The notes under the pieces: generated by a model | The model's database searches: none | Seen by the model: the letters and a program-made list of their open reading frames with translations, nothing else | Told to the model about the DNA's origin: nothing | Assembly (NCBI GenBank): GCA_003255025.1 | Contig: QANY01007891.1 | Location: 2,138,558-2,202,557, forward strand | Reading direction: 5' to 3' | DNA from: Datisca glomerata | Taxonomy: Eukaryota; Streptophyta; Magnoliopsida; Cucurbitales; Datiscaceae | Length of the DNA: 64,000 nt | Part shown: piece by piece, positions 1-12,608 of the stretch | Position numbering within the stretch: the stretch's first letter is position 1 | How the letters are laid out: every line of letters begins with the position of its first letter | Position numbers and translations under genes: made by a program

Positions 1-59
1 CCTATTTAATCCTGACATCGTATGACTCCACTATCTCCATAAATTCCTGACCTATTTAA

Positions 60-400
60 TCGTGGCATCGTACGACTCCACTATAGTTTCGAGGCTCTGG
101 CTCCTGTCGTGGTTCTTCTTTTATTAAATCAGAAATAATTTCTGATTGGGGAGTCGGTGTTTTCCCACTCAATAATTCCTATAACACAACTGTGCTTCTC
201 GGCTGTACACTTTTAATGTAACATTCTTCAAGAAAATGAGCATTCGTACTAACGAATGTTTTCTGGTCAGACGTACTGTAGAAGATGTACCCTTTCATTC
301 CTTTAGGATATCCTATAAACATTCATAATTCTGAACGACTGGCCAACTTGCCTGTATTCGATTTTAGAACATGTGCTGGGCTCCCCCATATTTTAAAATG
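60..400 (-). pseudogene. Copia integrase C-terminal fragment
   Basis: Read on the minus strand, about 380 to 180 encodes the stretch typical of the end of Ty1/Copia integrase (for example KGMKGYIFYSTSDQ followed by FVSTNAHFLEE), which normally precedes the reverse transcriptase. Stops and frame breaks interrupt it on both sides and no reverse transcriptase is visible nearby. It is therefore a truncated, decayed Copia remnant. Positions 1-34 and 51-84 are a near-identical 50-bp-spaced tandem duplication at its downstream edge. The element may continue beyond the left window border. Confidence 0.6.
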
Positions 401-1278
401 ATTAATAGATGACTTTCGTCCATACCATCTTTAATATTGAGTGAGGTTCTTTCAATATTAGTCAGTGTAATTTGATTGTTCCCAGAATTTTAAAATTTAT
501 TTCATCTAAATCTTTTAGTGGTCATAGACCCTCCCTTCTATGAGTTTATCCTTTCAATTTGTTTTTAATATTTTGGAAGAATTGTATATGTTTTTGTAAT
601 TTGCTAAATTATACTCAAATACTATTTTGACAAAAATCACATCAACTTTCTTTTCGATAGTAATTTACGCATTTTGAACAATCTTTATAGTTCATTTATA
701 ATTAAACTAATATTTAGATACGAAAAACACCTCACTTTCTTTTTTAGTTACTTTCCTCTTTTTTCTTTTACATTTTTTTTAACAATATCAAATAAATCAT
801 TGACATAAATAGATAAGTTTTTTTTTGTTTTATATGTCAACCCATGAGCATTAACGTTTTTAATGTTCTTTTAACTTTTTTAATACAATATTTATTGTTA
901 TTTTGAAGTAACATTGAGTTATTGTTACACATAAAAATAACGAGTAAAAAGAAAATGAACATATTTAATACATTTTTTTCTATATAGATGGTGAATTAAA
1001 AAAAAAAGTAGACTTATCACGTGAAATGCATGTATTTTTTATCCAGTCTAAGAAAAAGATAAAATAGAAAAAAAATTAAAATTTTTTAAGAAAACTATTT
1101 TATCATCTCAGCACGACCGTCCATTTTTACACGGGGCCATGATCTTACAGACATAACTTGAGCCTGTAATTATCAATCTAAGCTAAATATGAATGAGTTG
1201 ACTTGATAGTTTAGCATTATAACCACAAAAAATAGTTTTAGAATTTTTATTCTTTAGTATCTTCTTTCATATTTTCGT
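401..1278. other. AT-rich intergenic DNA
   Basis: AT-rich sequence with many A and T runs and no supportable coding region, RNA gene or clear repeat boundary on either strand. Confidence 0.6.
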
Positions 1279-1329
1279 GTGAAGATCTATTTTCAAAAAA
1301 ATACGATTTCCTCCATGATTCAGATTTAT

Positions 1330-2100
1330 GGAAAGTGTAAAGTATTTAGACCATCTTTTCTTCCATTGCCCTTTGCTACTGTTTTCTGGTTCAGAAGCCT
1401 TATGCGGCTCGACTCTACTTCTTTGAAGGGCTCAGATTTTGCTGAGATTTGGAACAACTTGGTTGCGGTTCTTGCCAGTTCCTCGTCTGATGCATTATGT
1501 ATACAATAGCTAGCCTTTGGGGTTTGGAGACTTTGGAAGTGTAGGAATCTTAAATGTTTTAAGGAGGATGACCCAGAGCCTATTGATGCCATTCACCTCG
1601 CTAACAAACATTTGGCAGAGTGGTTGTCACGGATATTACATATGGATTCTCGTTTGATTACTCTAGTCAATGCTTCTATATGCTCAGATGGGCTTGAAAG
1701 CTCTTTACTCATGTTGTGTGGAAGAATGGAGTTGGTGGGTTAGGTTGGGTCTTATTCGACCCACGTGGTGTAATTGTCAGTATGAGTTATTTGGCCATTG
1801 AATTATGTCTCAGCGTTGTCTTTATTGAAGTCCAAGCTGTTCTGCAAGGGTTGATTAGTTGCAATAATTTTTTGGGCGGTAATCTCGAATGCTTTAAATG
1901 TTATCTCCATGTTGAACGAGTCTACCTTAAAATTTACTCTGATCGAGTCTATCATTGAGGATGTTAGAAGAGTTTGCTTTGGTTTGAATGTTGTTTCCTT
2001 TTCGCATATATCTAGAAATAGGAATATTTTGACTCATCACATTGTTTCGCTAGGATTTCATAGGAATTGTAATAGCTGGAGCGATGTCCTCCCTATCTGA
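1330..2100 (+). pseudogene. RNase H-like (RVT_3 type) retroelement fragment
   Basis: Broken reading frames across this stretch match the plant RNase H-like family found at the end of LINE-type reverse transcriptases and as stand-alone ORFs. Seen directly are GGLGWVLFDPRG (first strand and glycine turn, near 1730), AVLQGL (near 1840), and the final VSFSHISRNRN-x4-HHIVSLGF segment (near 2000-2070), which corresponds to the usual S-H-V-x-R-x2-N-x3-H-x-L ending. Upstream, FAEIWNNLVAVL resembles the linker between the zinc-binding tail and RNase H. At least one frameshift (near 1900-1930) and the stop at about 1508 show it is dead. Confidence 0.55.
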
Positions 2101-2480
2101 ATATCAAGTTTCCTATAATCTGTTCTTAATGAAATCATTTTTTATTAAGAAAAAAGTACAAAGATTAAATTAAATTAAGCTAAACTACACGGATATAAAT
2201 TGTAAATTTTACTAGGTAAAGAAAAGGAAAATAATTTCCGAAATGTTAAATTCTCTTTTTTTTTTTCTTTTTGGACAAATTCCAAAATGTTAATTAGAAA
2301 TAGAATATTAATTGAATAATATGATTTTGTAACACGTGGTGGTGTGCACAGTTGATGTCCTTTGCGATCCTCAACACAGTGCGCATGTTAGCAAAAAATT
2401 CCCATTGTTTTGCACAATTTAGTACTCAGTAGTATACCGGCTCTCTCACCCAGCCAGAGACTCGGTCCGACCCGGAAAGA
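2101..2480. other. Upstream region of the TH1-like gene
   Basis: About 380 bp of AT-rich sequence that should hold the promoter and 5' UTR of the gene starting at 2481. The last 100 bp become pyrimidine- and C-rich (ctctctcacccagccagag), as is common in plant 5' UTRs. I could not place a convincing TATA box. Confidence 0.4.
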
Positions 2481-4483
2481 ATGGACCAGTTCAGATCGCA
2501 GAGGCGGGTCCAGATCCACGATGCCCAATCTCAGGCACCAAAATTCGACGACGAATTCGAAGACAGTTCAGCCGTAGACATCAACGGAGACGACAACGAT
2601 GAGCAATTACTGAAATTGAGACCTTCCGATGGTAATGTGACCGAAGATCAGGAGCCATTCATGGGCTTCAAGGTACGACGTAAAGCTTCGCTTCACAGAG
2701 ATTATAAGGGGGACTATATTGATGTGCCTTCCCATCCATGTTTGATGAGAATCTTGCAGAAACAAGGTGCGGTTTATCGATACACGTTGGTTTTTGGAAT
2801 CTGTTTATATTTCTCTGATTTGAAGAAAAAAAAGTTGGGTTTGCGTAGGTCGTGAATGGGGGAATTGTGGTTCTGTTTTGCTTAATATCCATGCTCTAAG
2901 ATTATAGTCTGATAGCTAAGCGGTGAAATTTTGATTATATGCTTCCCTCTGGTTGTTGCATTTTGGTGTTAGCTTATTTACCTGTCATATTTGTTATATT
3001 TTTCGTTTATTAGTGATTAATCATCTACAGAAATTCGACCAGACAATTAACTCTAGATTTTGTTTGGATTGGTTTTATGAGCTTCTGTTGCAATCGTTTT
3101 AGTTTTTTGCTGCGTATGCAAATATCAACATCATTGATGTAGCGTTTTAATTGCTCCGGCGTTGATGTGGTTTTATTGAAGATTTTCACTAATTCAGTAT
3201 TTTCTTGGAGTGCACTTGTAGTTCAGTGTAGAAACGTTAATTTTATAACTAATAAATGTTTGAGATAATTACGTCGATTGTCCAACCCATACACTAGGAT
3301 CATTGCCTGATACATTGTGAAATGATTATTCAGTTGGCTTTGTATGTCTCTCTGGGACGTATCAGTTGAACATGATGTTTCGGAAATAAGTATCACAGTT
3401 TCACCACTCATCTATGGTGCTTTTTGTTAAGTTGGGGTTAAGGTTTTCGGAAATGCTCACTCGGAAAAAAGAGATTTCCTTAAATATTGACAGTTTTGAG
3501 TCTTGCGGATTTTAGATTACCCAAGAAAATGGGTTATTTCATTGCAAAATTGCGAACTTATTACTTAAGATTTTGTGTCCATTGGATTGTGTTTTTTGCC
3601 GGCTTACGACGTGGACATATTATTTGATACTTTTTATCCCTGCAGGTGATAAGCAGGTTCTTTTTGCTGATAAAGTTTTGAAGTTTACTGCTTCCGGGAA
3701 GATGAAGCGGCGTATTTTATTAATCACAGATTTTGCCATTTATATTGTTGACCCGGAGAATGATGCACTTAAACGGAGAATCTCACTTACTGAAGTAAAG
3801 TACATGTGTTTAAGTGAACTAAGTGACAATTTCTTTGCGGTTATCATTCCCTCAGAGTATGATATACTTATGGCTAGTACTCGTAAAACCGAGATCGTTA
3901 CTGTTCTAGTTGAAGCTACCAATAATGCATCGGAGGTCTCTTTCTCAAATAGGTAACAGAGATTCCTGCCATTAATTTTGGATTCTTCTTGCATAACTGA
4001 TTTCCATGTTCAGTTGTTATCATGTGAAGTAAATTTGTGCTGCGTATAATTGCTCGAGACAAGACGTAAAGGCTTTCTGTTCTATATGATTTTATTAGGG
4101 TTTATGCTATCATTCTTTGATTTTTCTTGCATTGCTCGATATAGAAACTCACAGAGAATGTTTTCTCTGTAACTAACAGTTTCTCTTAATTAGATCGATA
4201 TAGAAACTCATAAAGAGACATGTTCTTTATTTAATACTTGTTTTCCTTCTCTTCTAGATTTGAATATCATGCAGCTGCTGAATTGGTGAAGGAAGTTCAA
4301 TTTGAGGAAGTAGAAGGTTTGTGGTTTTATCTCTCTCACGCAAAGACCTGGCTATCAATGCACTCTATTCTGTTTTTTTGTCTAACTTATTTGGTTTATG
4401 GCAATACTCTTTTATGTGATCCTAGAGTTTTTTCTGTTTGGTAAATTTCAGGAGGTGTCAAAACGAGAATCGTGAGGAAGTAA
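2481..4483 (+). CDS. Myosin-I tail (TH1)-like domain protein
   Basis: Four exons, 2481-2766, 3646-3952, 4258-4316 and 4452-4483, joined at GT-AG sites, give a 227-residue protein. Residues 1-60 are acidic and low complexity. From about residue 61 the sequence (MGFKVRRKASLHRDYKGDYI, then FADKVLKFTASGKMKRRILL, a D-x-A-I/L-Y-x-V/L-D strand, LKRRISLTEV, LSDNFFAV, EYDILMASTRKTEIVTVL) matches the tail homology 1 fold of class I myosins, a PH-like lipid-binding module. There is no motor domain, so this is a stand-alone TH1 protein. The family's role in plants is not well known; membrane or phosphoinositide binding is an inference. The gene is intact, with the in-frame TAA at 4481-4483. The first intron (879 bp) is the largest and shows nothing coding. 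Confidence 0.75.
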
Positions 4484-6061
4484 GTTGCAGTTTTTGTTTG
4501 CTGCATATCTGTGTACTCACTTTATACACCAATTGTTTTTGTGAAAAATGATTTGTTAATCACTAAAAAACGTGTAGTTCTATGTTTCTATGTTTAGTTG
4601 ATTGGTGTGATTTTCTTATACGAAGGAATTGTAATTTTTGAACATATAAACCAAATTTGTTCCAATAAATCAAATGTGATTACTTCAGTTAGCCATTTCT
4701 TAAATTCATATAGAGATCTTTGAAGTTTGAACTTGCAGACATTGCCTCTTGCACTTGCCCTTTTCCCTTCGCTTTTTCTTTTTTGTATTTTCTTTTTTCT
4801 TTCCAGCTTTCATTTGTAAATTTCCAATTTCTTAAAGAGAAAACTCAAGTAATGTTTGCTATATATCTTGTTTAGAAAGGTCTCAGTTTTAGTGTTGAAA
4901 AGCAACTGAATAGCTCTCAGGCAATGGACATAGTCTTCCCGTGGTTATTAGAAAGGAAAATAGGCTTAAAGAAAGAACTTTTGTTACAAAACACCCATTT
5001 TAGGAAATATGACATTTTGGTGCCCTGGTGAGAACAGCATTGGTACTCGATAGTTTGATCGAGAAATTATTAAGTTTGGCGGCAACAATGCAGCCTTGGA
5101 CCTACCCTTAAGACCGTTGGTTGAAATTCGAACGGTTTAGATCTGCTTAGAATGGAAATCGAAAAGGCATACATGTTTTTTTTTTTCAGTTTCTTGTTAT
5201 TAAATCAGAACATATCTAAGTCGTTTATTTTCTGACCGAACGAACATTATTGGCACCCACAATGTGGGAGCTAGCCCTAATAATTTCTCACTTTGATCTC
5301 ACTATGCTAAGAGAAAAAAGAGTAATTTTTACTTCTATCTCTCAGCTTAGATTTTTATTAACGGATTCTCGCTTCAATATCCTAAGAGGTAGGTCAAGTG
5401 GTGAAAATCATAGACTAAGAGGTTTGCTCATTTCTAGGTGTTGCTTAGGTTTAAATCCTTCTAGGAGCGAACAATTCTCTTAGGTCATGTCTTCTGGTAT
5501 TAAAGTTGACGATTTACTCTGACTCGTGTAAGAAAACTTATGTGAGTGCATTGCACGACTTTTGTGAGATCATTTGATTTTACACAGAAAAAAGATGTGA
5601 CAGTAGTAGTAAACACCTGAACAAATCATTTCAAATGTTTCAAACGTCCACATACCAAAAAGGGGCAAACAATCTCAATGTAGCCAGGGTAATTTTTATT
5701 TGCTTTTATTGTTTAGATGGGTTGAGAGTGCCATTTCCATAAATGGAAGAGTTAAACAAAGTGCGGGAAGAAGATGCTTGTCAATGTCAATCTTAAAACA
5801 TATGATGAGTAAATGAAAAATATAAAACCTCTAATGAAATTTGCCAACAATAGAAACGATTAAAGATCTGTTATTCTAAACGAGCCAAGCTAATACTGTC
5901 TTTAACAATCACTAATATAGTTGTTGGCTATTAGCAAACAAATATTGACACAAACAACATCTGTATCAAACCCAAGGGTCCCAATTGCTTGAGTTCAAAA
6001 TCATAACAAAAATCAAAAGTAAAGAGATATTTTAACTGTTATACTAAAACCAATGTACATC
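4484..6061. other. Intergenic DNA between convergent genes
   Basis: About 1.6 kb between the 3' ends of the TH1-like gene and the receptor kinase. It should contain both 3' UTRs. The rest is AT-rich with no open frame resembling a known protein. Short open frames near 5250-5480 lack codon structure or homology I recognise. Confidence 0.5.
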
Positions 6062-8634
6062 TCAATGAAATTTTGAGGATGTTCCTATCTCAGTCACACG
6101 AGACGGAGTTGAAATCGAAAAATCCGATTTAGATTCTGGTGATGGTTGGTTCTCAGTGTTCAGACGAGGAACTTGCTCGATCCGTGCAACTACCTCCCCC
6201 ATTCTCGGTCTCTGCTCCGGCATTCTCACAACACAAGACAAACCTATTTGAAGCATCTCCACCATTTCTTCCTCTATGTTAGGATACCTCAAAAGCTCAA
6301 CATCAAACACTTCAGCGGTCCATTCTTCTCTCACTACAGAATTCACCCATCTCACTAAATGAACAACTTCCTCATTACCTTTAGCATTTACTGGTGATTT
6401 TCCAGTGAGTAATTCTAGAAGAAACACCCCAAAACTGTATGTATCGGACGAATGGGACGTTTTGCGAGTGTCTGTCACTTCCGGGGCTCGGTATCCTCCG
6501 GTCCTTGCCCCCGGTGATGGCACTGGGCTCATAAGGGACGCAATTCCTATATCACAAACACAACCATATCCTTTGGAGTTGAGGAAAATGTTTGAGGCTT
6601 TTATGTTTCCATGGACAAGTTTTCCATCTTTTTCGGAATGGATGTAAGCTATTCCTCTTGCTGCTCCGATCGCAATTCTTAATCGAGTTTTCCAGTCTAG
6701 AGGAATACGACCCTGGCCGACTCTACCTGCGAAGATCCATACATTAATAACAATTTACTCCGGGAAATTTTAGATTTTTTTCAATTTAGTCCTTAATGTT
6801 TAGGTTTTTTTTTGTTTCATTAGATCCTGCATTTTCAACTTGACTGCAATTCATACCATACATCTGTATGTATTAGGTTCAACCATGCACAAATGACCAG
6901 CACTCGCAGACAACAAGCTGCACACAAGGTAACGTCATTTTAGCTATACAACTGGTTTCAAGACTTAACGGAGGGGTTTGGATTGCAAACAATTTTATAG
7001 GGACTAAACTGACAAGATCAAGATCTTAAGGACCAAATTGACAAACGGTCTAAACTACAAGTACAAAATTGACAAAGTAAAACTATGAAGACCAAATCAA
7101 TAACCTTTTTTTATACCAACCAAATTTGGAAGGTGTAAACTTGTGTCATGTAGTATAATTAATTTAATATACATTTAAGTTTACAAACAATAGGTCTCAC
7201 CAATAATATTAAACATGATCATTCATCAAAAGAAGTGTTAAACTTATTACTATCATCATTTAATTTTCACACATGGCATGAGCTGATTAATTCACGTCAG
7301 CGGTGCGAAGAAACTTCTGCTCACCTGGTCATCAGGAGCCAAGTGTTCAAACATATTGATGAAGATGAGATAAAAGAATAGAAAATACCATGTAGCATTG
7401 CAGATACACTCCCTTGCTCAAAATAGTCATAAACCATAAGTTTCTCATCCTTTGAATGGTAGTATGCTCTGAGTGCAGCCACATTCTCATGCTTAATATT
7501 CCCGACCATTTCCATCTGCTGCTCAAACTCCCTCTTTGTTACTGTCACTTCCTTCAACCTCTTCACCACCACCGTGGTCGCGTCCTCCAGAGCCGCCTTA
7601 TACGTCGTTCCGAACGTTCCCTTCCCAAGTACCTCTGCAGATGCCCTCAACAAGTCCTCCATGTCAAATGCAAAACTACAATCCTGAAAGAATTTAAGAT
7701 TGATGGTTTTGTCTTGTGTCTCGAAATTGGCTCTCTTCTTCCCAGACGTTTCGTCCTTTTTCGGCTTTGCTTCAGATCCGTTACTCTTTACTCCATTCGA
7801 GCAGCAAACGATCATTAGAAACGCAATGACCGCGAATCCCAGAACACAACCGCCAATTATGATGCCTAGTATCGCGGATTCACCGAGTTTTTTGCCTTTT
7901 TTTGAAGGTGGAGAACTGAATGGCTGGAGTGGAAGAGATGGAGGAAGGGCGTTTTCAGAATCGGATGTAAGATTGTTACCAGTGAAAACCCGACTCGGAA
8001 ATCTTTGAAGGGATTTAGGGACAGTCCCAGTTAGATGGTTATTGGATAAATCTAGCTGTTGTAAACTAGGAAGGTTGAGATCAGGAATTTCACCAGAAAG
8101 AGAGTTGTTTGCAAGATTCAAAGCTATGAGATGTGTCATATTTGAGATTGAAGAAGGGATACTCCCATTAAACTCATTATTTGAGAAATCAATGACAGTA
8201 AGATTCTTCCAAACTGAGAAATCTAAAGGCAATGGACCTGAAAACTGGTTGTGCTGTAAATAAATTGAGGTCAGTTTTTCTAGCTTGGACAAATCAGAAG
8301 GGAAAGGACCTGATATTTGATTCAATCTGAGACTAAGGATCTGAAGGGCCGATAGACGACTAAGGGTGTCGCGAGGGATAGGACCTTGTAAGCCGACTCC
8401 AGGCAGCCGGAGCGCGATGATTCGGGATTGATCGGTGTTACAATATACTCCATCCCATTCTTCGCATATAGAAGTAGTTTCTTTCCAATTGAGATAGCGA
8501 GAGTGAGTGATGTTATGAAAGAAATCAAGCAAAGCTTGTTTATCCTCAACTGGTTCAGCTATGACAGCTGAGAAAATAATTCCCAGCAAGAAAATTGCTG
8601 AAAAAATGGATGAAGATACATTTTTCTTGTTCAT
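6062..8634 (-). CDS. LRR receptor-like kinase, predicted pseudokinase
   Basis: Exon 1 is 8634-7389 and exon 2 is 6726-6062, with canonical splice sites and a phase-1 junction after residue 415; the product is 636 residues. Order: signal peptide 1-26, LRRNT cap with the DGVYCN motif near 61, about five leucine-rich repeats (75-210), a Ser/Pro-rich spacer, a transmembrane helix 254-277, a basic juxtamembrane stretch and a kinase domain from about 333. The glycine loop [10 protein letters not shown] (337-346) and the VVVK lysine (358) are intact. The catalytic HRD is HGN (454-456) and DFG is DIG (474-476), so it should be catalytically dead or weak. It belongs to LRR subfamily III and strongly resembles Arabidopsis At4g23740-type 'probable inactive receptor kinases'. 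Such proteins act at the plasma membrane as signalling scaffolds; the ligand is unknown. The start has no in-frame upstream alternative. Confidence 0.9.
6755..7110. repeat. Dispersed inverted-repeat element in the receptor kinase intron
   Basis: Inside the 662-bp intron, the left side (tcaatttagtccttaatgtt, near 6780) is roughly the reverse complement of the right side (agggactaaact near 7000 and taaggaccaaattgacaa near 7027). This 'rest of the bases: aattt-agtcc...ggact-aaatt' arrangement is widespread in plant non-autonomous repeats. No coding capacity is visible and the ends are approximate. Confidence 0.4.
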
Positions 8635-10420
8635 TTTCTCAGTTTGACCGGCCCTTTCAACCCAAATTGCAATCTAATCAGTTCAAGGAAGGAAAACTGG
8701 TTCTTCAATGTTGGTCACACTGAATTTGGATGGGAAAAAAACAGAGAGAACATCAGAATTCACAAACAAAGAAGATTTAATGGCATGGAAATTGCAGGCA
8801 TGTTTCATATGAATCATATGATTAGTTAGACATTTTGACTTTTTTAGTACATTTGTTGACTTATTAACTTCAACTTCTCACCTACCGTTTGGCCGCCGAG
8901 AAAATGATGCAGAAACGAAGAGAAACGTGAGTAAAATACCAACTTTAGTTTCAAAACCCTACTCAAAATTCTGCCTTCCAGGTGGATTTGATTTCTATTA
9001 AGTTTCTCAGAAACCATAAAACACATACTTACATTAAAAGAAACAACACCAATTGGCTTCTTTGTCCAAAAATTACACAACAGTAAATTAGAACAGAAAG
9101 CAGAGAGAAAGAGTGAGAAAATTAAACACTTACTTTACTTCAAAGCTTATACGCTCCAACAAGTAAAGCTCAAGATTCAGAAATGGAGATGAGAAAATCT
9201 CAAAGATCCATTACAGAAAAAGGAAAACCCAGATGAAAAGTCAACAGCAAGCGACGAGATGGGGCAAAAAAAGGAAGTCCCAGAAGGGGAAAACCCATTT
9301 ATGCTTGAGATTTGAGAAACAGTTAGCAGTCAGAGAATGAAATAAATAAGTGGGTCATTTGGCAATGATGAAAGGGATGATGAAGAATGAGCTGTTTTTG
9401 CTTTTGATTTTCGTTTTGTTTTTGGGAGTAGTTGCATTGGCATCACATGGAAAGAAAAAACACCATTTTTCAGATAATCATTGATAGAAGGCCCGGAAGA
9501 AGAGGAAGATTGTACGATTTAACTAATCGAAGTTTTTTTATTTTTTTATTTTATTTGTTTTGTACCATACTATTAGGGGGTGCATGTGGAGCTTTCTGGG
9601 TTTACTATTTTATTCATTTTGCCTCCATTAATGCTTCTTCATGGTGGGAAATAGCTTGATTTTGGCTTCAGTTAATAAAAAAATTGATTAATAAATTAAG
9701 GGCTATTCCATAAATGGTCCATTTGAAATATATTTTCAAAAATTTAATCCATTTTTTAAAACTCAAATTGTTTGTCTATTTTACTTAGGAAAAAGACAGA
9801 GACATTACTAACTCGCTCTATTCAAAAATGTCAATATAATTGTTTTGATACTGCATGAATATTGTTAGTGGTTTCTTGGAATGTATAACTAGCTACTTGA
9901 TTGAGACTCTAAATAAATTAGTAATTTAAATAGGGGTAAATTTTTTTACCTAATTTTTATAAATCACTCATCCTAAAGATCCTTTTTTAAATTCTCCAAA
10001 AATTAAACCTTTTTTAGTCTAATTTTGGGTAGAATTGTTTGAGTTATTCTGTGGGCTGGTTGGATGTGGTTGGAAGATAATGCTTTAATTAATGGAATTA
10101 AGTAATGGAATTATACAAGAGGATGGGACTGATAAGTTACTAATACATGATTGTTCAAAAAAGTCAAATTAACTAGCTCACTCTAAGTGTCATAAATGAT
10201 AGAGATGAATCCAACAATTCCTTTTATATTCAATAAAAGTCAAAATATGTTAGAGGATACATATATATTATAAACTTGGTGAGTGATGAAATTTTATTAA
10301 CGTGCTTTTAATATTGAATATTCAGATACAAATATAAATTAAATTTGGTCTAATAAAACAATACATTTTGATAATTTTGATTCTTCTGTTAATAACAACA
10401 GTAATAATAATTATAACTAA

Positions 10421-10457
<37 letters not shown>

Positions 10458-10554
10458 GATTTTGTGTCAACATTATACAACAATGTTATAAATGCGATAG
10501 ATTTGATGGAGCGAGTGTGATCAAATCAGAAACTAACCACACTCTGTTTATTAA
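8635..10554. other. Upstream region of the receptor kinase and AT-rich spacer
   Basis: The first 700 bp or so upstream of the receptor kinase start are AG-rich when read towards the gene and probably hold its 5' UTR and promoter. Beyond about 9670 the sequence is AT-rich spacer without a recognisable gene. Small open frames at 8844-9080 and 9432-9659 resemble nothing I know. Confidence 0.45.
10419..10456. repeat. (AAT)n microsatellite
   Basis: A nearly perfect run of about 12 AAT/ATA trinucleotides in intergenic DNA. Confidence 0.9.
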
Positions 10555-11181
10555 GGGCTCGTTTGACAGTCAGGATAGTACTGTATTAAATCTATTAGAC
10601 TGTACTGTATTATATTGTACTGGATTAAATAATATTGTCCAGTATTTGGTGTTGTATTAGTTAAAATTTGTAACACTTATACAATGTTTGGCACATCATA
10701 GTACTAGATTGTAAAACTGTTTGTCACAATTTGATCCGCAAAAGCCTATTTGAAACTCATTAACATGTTATTTTACATTTTCAACTATAAAATAAATTAT
10801 CCCATTCATGTTATATAATAATAAAATTAAATTAATCCATTCAATTATAATAATAATTATTATACTTGAAAAATTTCATGGAAAATTGATTCATGCAACA
10901 ACAATTAAACCAATTAATAACACATAGGAAAAGAAAAAAAAACAATAGGTGCACGATAACGCAGCCAAACAAAGACCAACAACTAAACGAAATTTCTCTT
11001 CAGGTAAAAATGAAAGAAACCCAAATTCCAGGGGAGATCACCGCCAAAATAAAATGCAAGAAACCCAATTTTCTTCCGTGATTTCCATTGTTGGTTTGGA
11101 GGAGCAGACAAGACAAAGAGGAAATTGAAATAGAAAGATAGATTGGGAGAAAAACAAAGAGACGAAAGAGGGAGAGACTAC

Positions 11182-11335
11182 TGGAGCTTCATCAGCGGGA
11201 ACGGAGCTTCATCGGCAGGAACAGAGCTTCATCAGCGGGAACGGAGCTTCATCGGCAGGAACAGAGCTTCATCGGCCGGAACGGAGCTTCACTGGCGGGA
11301 ACGAACCTTCACTGGCAGGAACGAAGCTTCGTGTG
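11182..11335 (+). repeat. 20-bp GC-rich minisatellite
   Basis: Seven or so copies of ggagcttcatcggcaggaac with scattered substitutions, in an otherwise AT-rich region. Because 20 is not a multiple of 3, one reading frame cycles through all three translations of the unit and stays open (an ORF spans 11143-11427). I regard that ORF as a by-product of the repeat, not a gene. Confidence 0.85.
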
Positions 11336-11350
11336 GTTGCTGGTCTCCAT

Positions 11351-11726
11351 TAGGAGTGTTCATGGTTCGGTTCGGTGATAAAACCAAACCGTTCATGCGA
11401 AAAGAACCTAACCGAGCCGATCCGTGAGTCTCGGTTCTGTTCCGTATTATTAATTAAAAATAATTTTTTAAATGATATTATTAGAAAAATATATAAAATT
11501 AAAGTTTTGTTTCAGTTCACTTCAGTTTTATAAGACATCATATATATAAAAAAATATAAATCTACTGTTTCGATTCGGTTCGGTTCGAAATCCACCAAAT
11601 CTCCTAACTTAACTGAACCGAAACTTTAGTTCTCTCATTTTCCTGATTCAAACACGTATAAAGAACTGACCGAACTGGTCATTTTCGGTTCAATTCGGTG
11701 GGTTCAGGATAATTTGGAACACCCAT
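11351..11726. mobile_element. MITE-like repeat with ggttcggttcgg ends
   Basis: Starts taggagtgttcatggttcgg and ends in tggaacaccc preceded by a cggttcaattcggtggg stretch, so the two ends are inverted copies (ggagtgttca versus gggtgttcca). The interior is AT-rich with several gaacc/ggttc blocks. This arrangement, also seen near 20949, is typical of abundant plant hAT-like MITEs. No coding sequence. Confidence 0.5.
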
Positions 11727-11932
11727 GTCCTCATGAGTCTTTAGCTTTATTTTTCTTAGTCTCGTGTAGTCCCCCCTAAAAGGAGTGGACTAAATTATCT
11801 CATGTGGGTGAGACTAAAGAGTATCATCATATTAGCTAGTACGTACTCCATATTTTTGTCAAACGCTAGACAGTACTAAAATAATATTCTCTTACTTTTA
11901 GTACTGTATAGTATATACTACTAAACAAGCCC

Positions 11933-12608
11933 AAGGGGTAAGAGGCTCTCTAATAACAATTTTCCAGTCAATTTATTTGTATTTTTTCTGGTAATTAAAT
12001 GTTTTTACAGTTAACTTAGAACATGAAAATGTTCATCAAACAATTACAATATCTCAAACTTCACCCTCCAGCTCATAAAACGGCAAAAGATCCAAATTCT
12101 TTAACCTTTTGGAAGTTTGAAAGTTCATTTGTTTCCTCCGATATTATTAGTTTCAAATTTAGATTTGTTTTTACAAAAATACAGAAGGAACTACACTTTT
12201 ATTGAATTATAATTCCTATAATATGTTGATAAATTTTAGAAACATTTTCAAAAACTTCTAGAGCCTCAAATGTTTTCAGCCGTCACAAACCCTTATTTTG
12301 CATGAGAATAAATAAATATAAAAATTTAAATTTAATAGTGTAATTGTTTTAGGATTAATAATTAATGACGTGATGTTGAATCTGAGTCGTCCAGTTAAAT
12401 TTGAATGGTTTAGATTAAATGTTAAAAATAAAAAAATAAAAATTAATTTTCTCTTTTCTCCTAACAGTTTGGCATGATTTGAATCGTCCATATTTGATTA
12501 GACGATCTAGCAGTGCCAAACTACCGTGTTTGTCAAACGCGCCGACAATCCCTTTCCATTGTTTCGTGTTGTATCTGACCATGATGGACGAGCTTCCTTG
12601 TATACACT
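11933..12608. other. AT-rich intergenic DNA
   Basis: No gene, RNA or clear repeat recognised. Short open frames here lack any protein signature. Confidence 0.5.

Larger units (their letters stand above)
10555..11932. mobile_element. Candidate non-autonomous TIR DNA transposon
   Basis: The left end starts gggctcgtttgacagt and the right end, read inwards, starts gggcttgtttagtagt. Both are followed by AT-rich subterminal sequence rich in agtactgta motifs on both sides. This resembles the GGGC-TGTTT termini common in PIF/Harbinger-like and hAT-like plant elements. A clean target duplication is not visible (taa on the left, aag on the right), so the ends may be slightly wrong. No transposase is encoded. 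It encloses the 20-bp minisatellite and the second repeat described next. Confidence 0.4.

Noticed and set aside
11143..11427. 94-residue ORF as a gene
   Set aside because: It is a by-product of a 20-bp minisatellite that cycles through frames; there is no domain and it lies in a transposon-like element.
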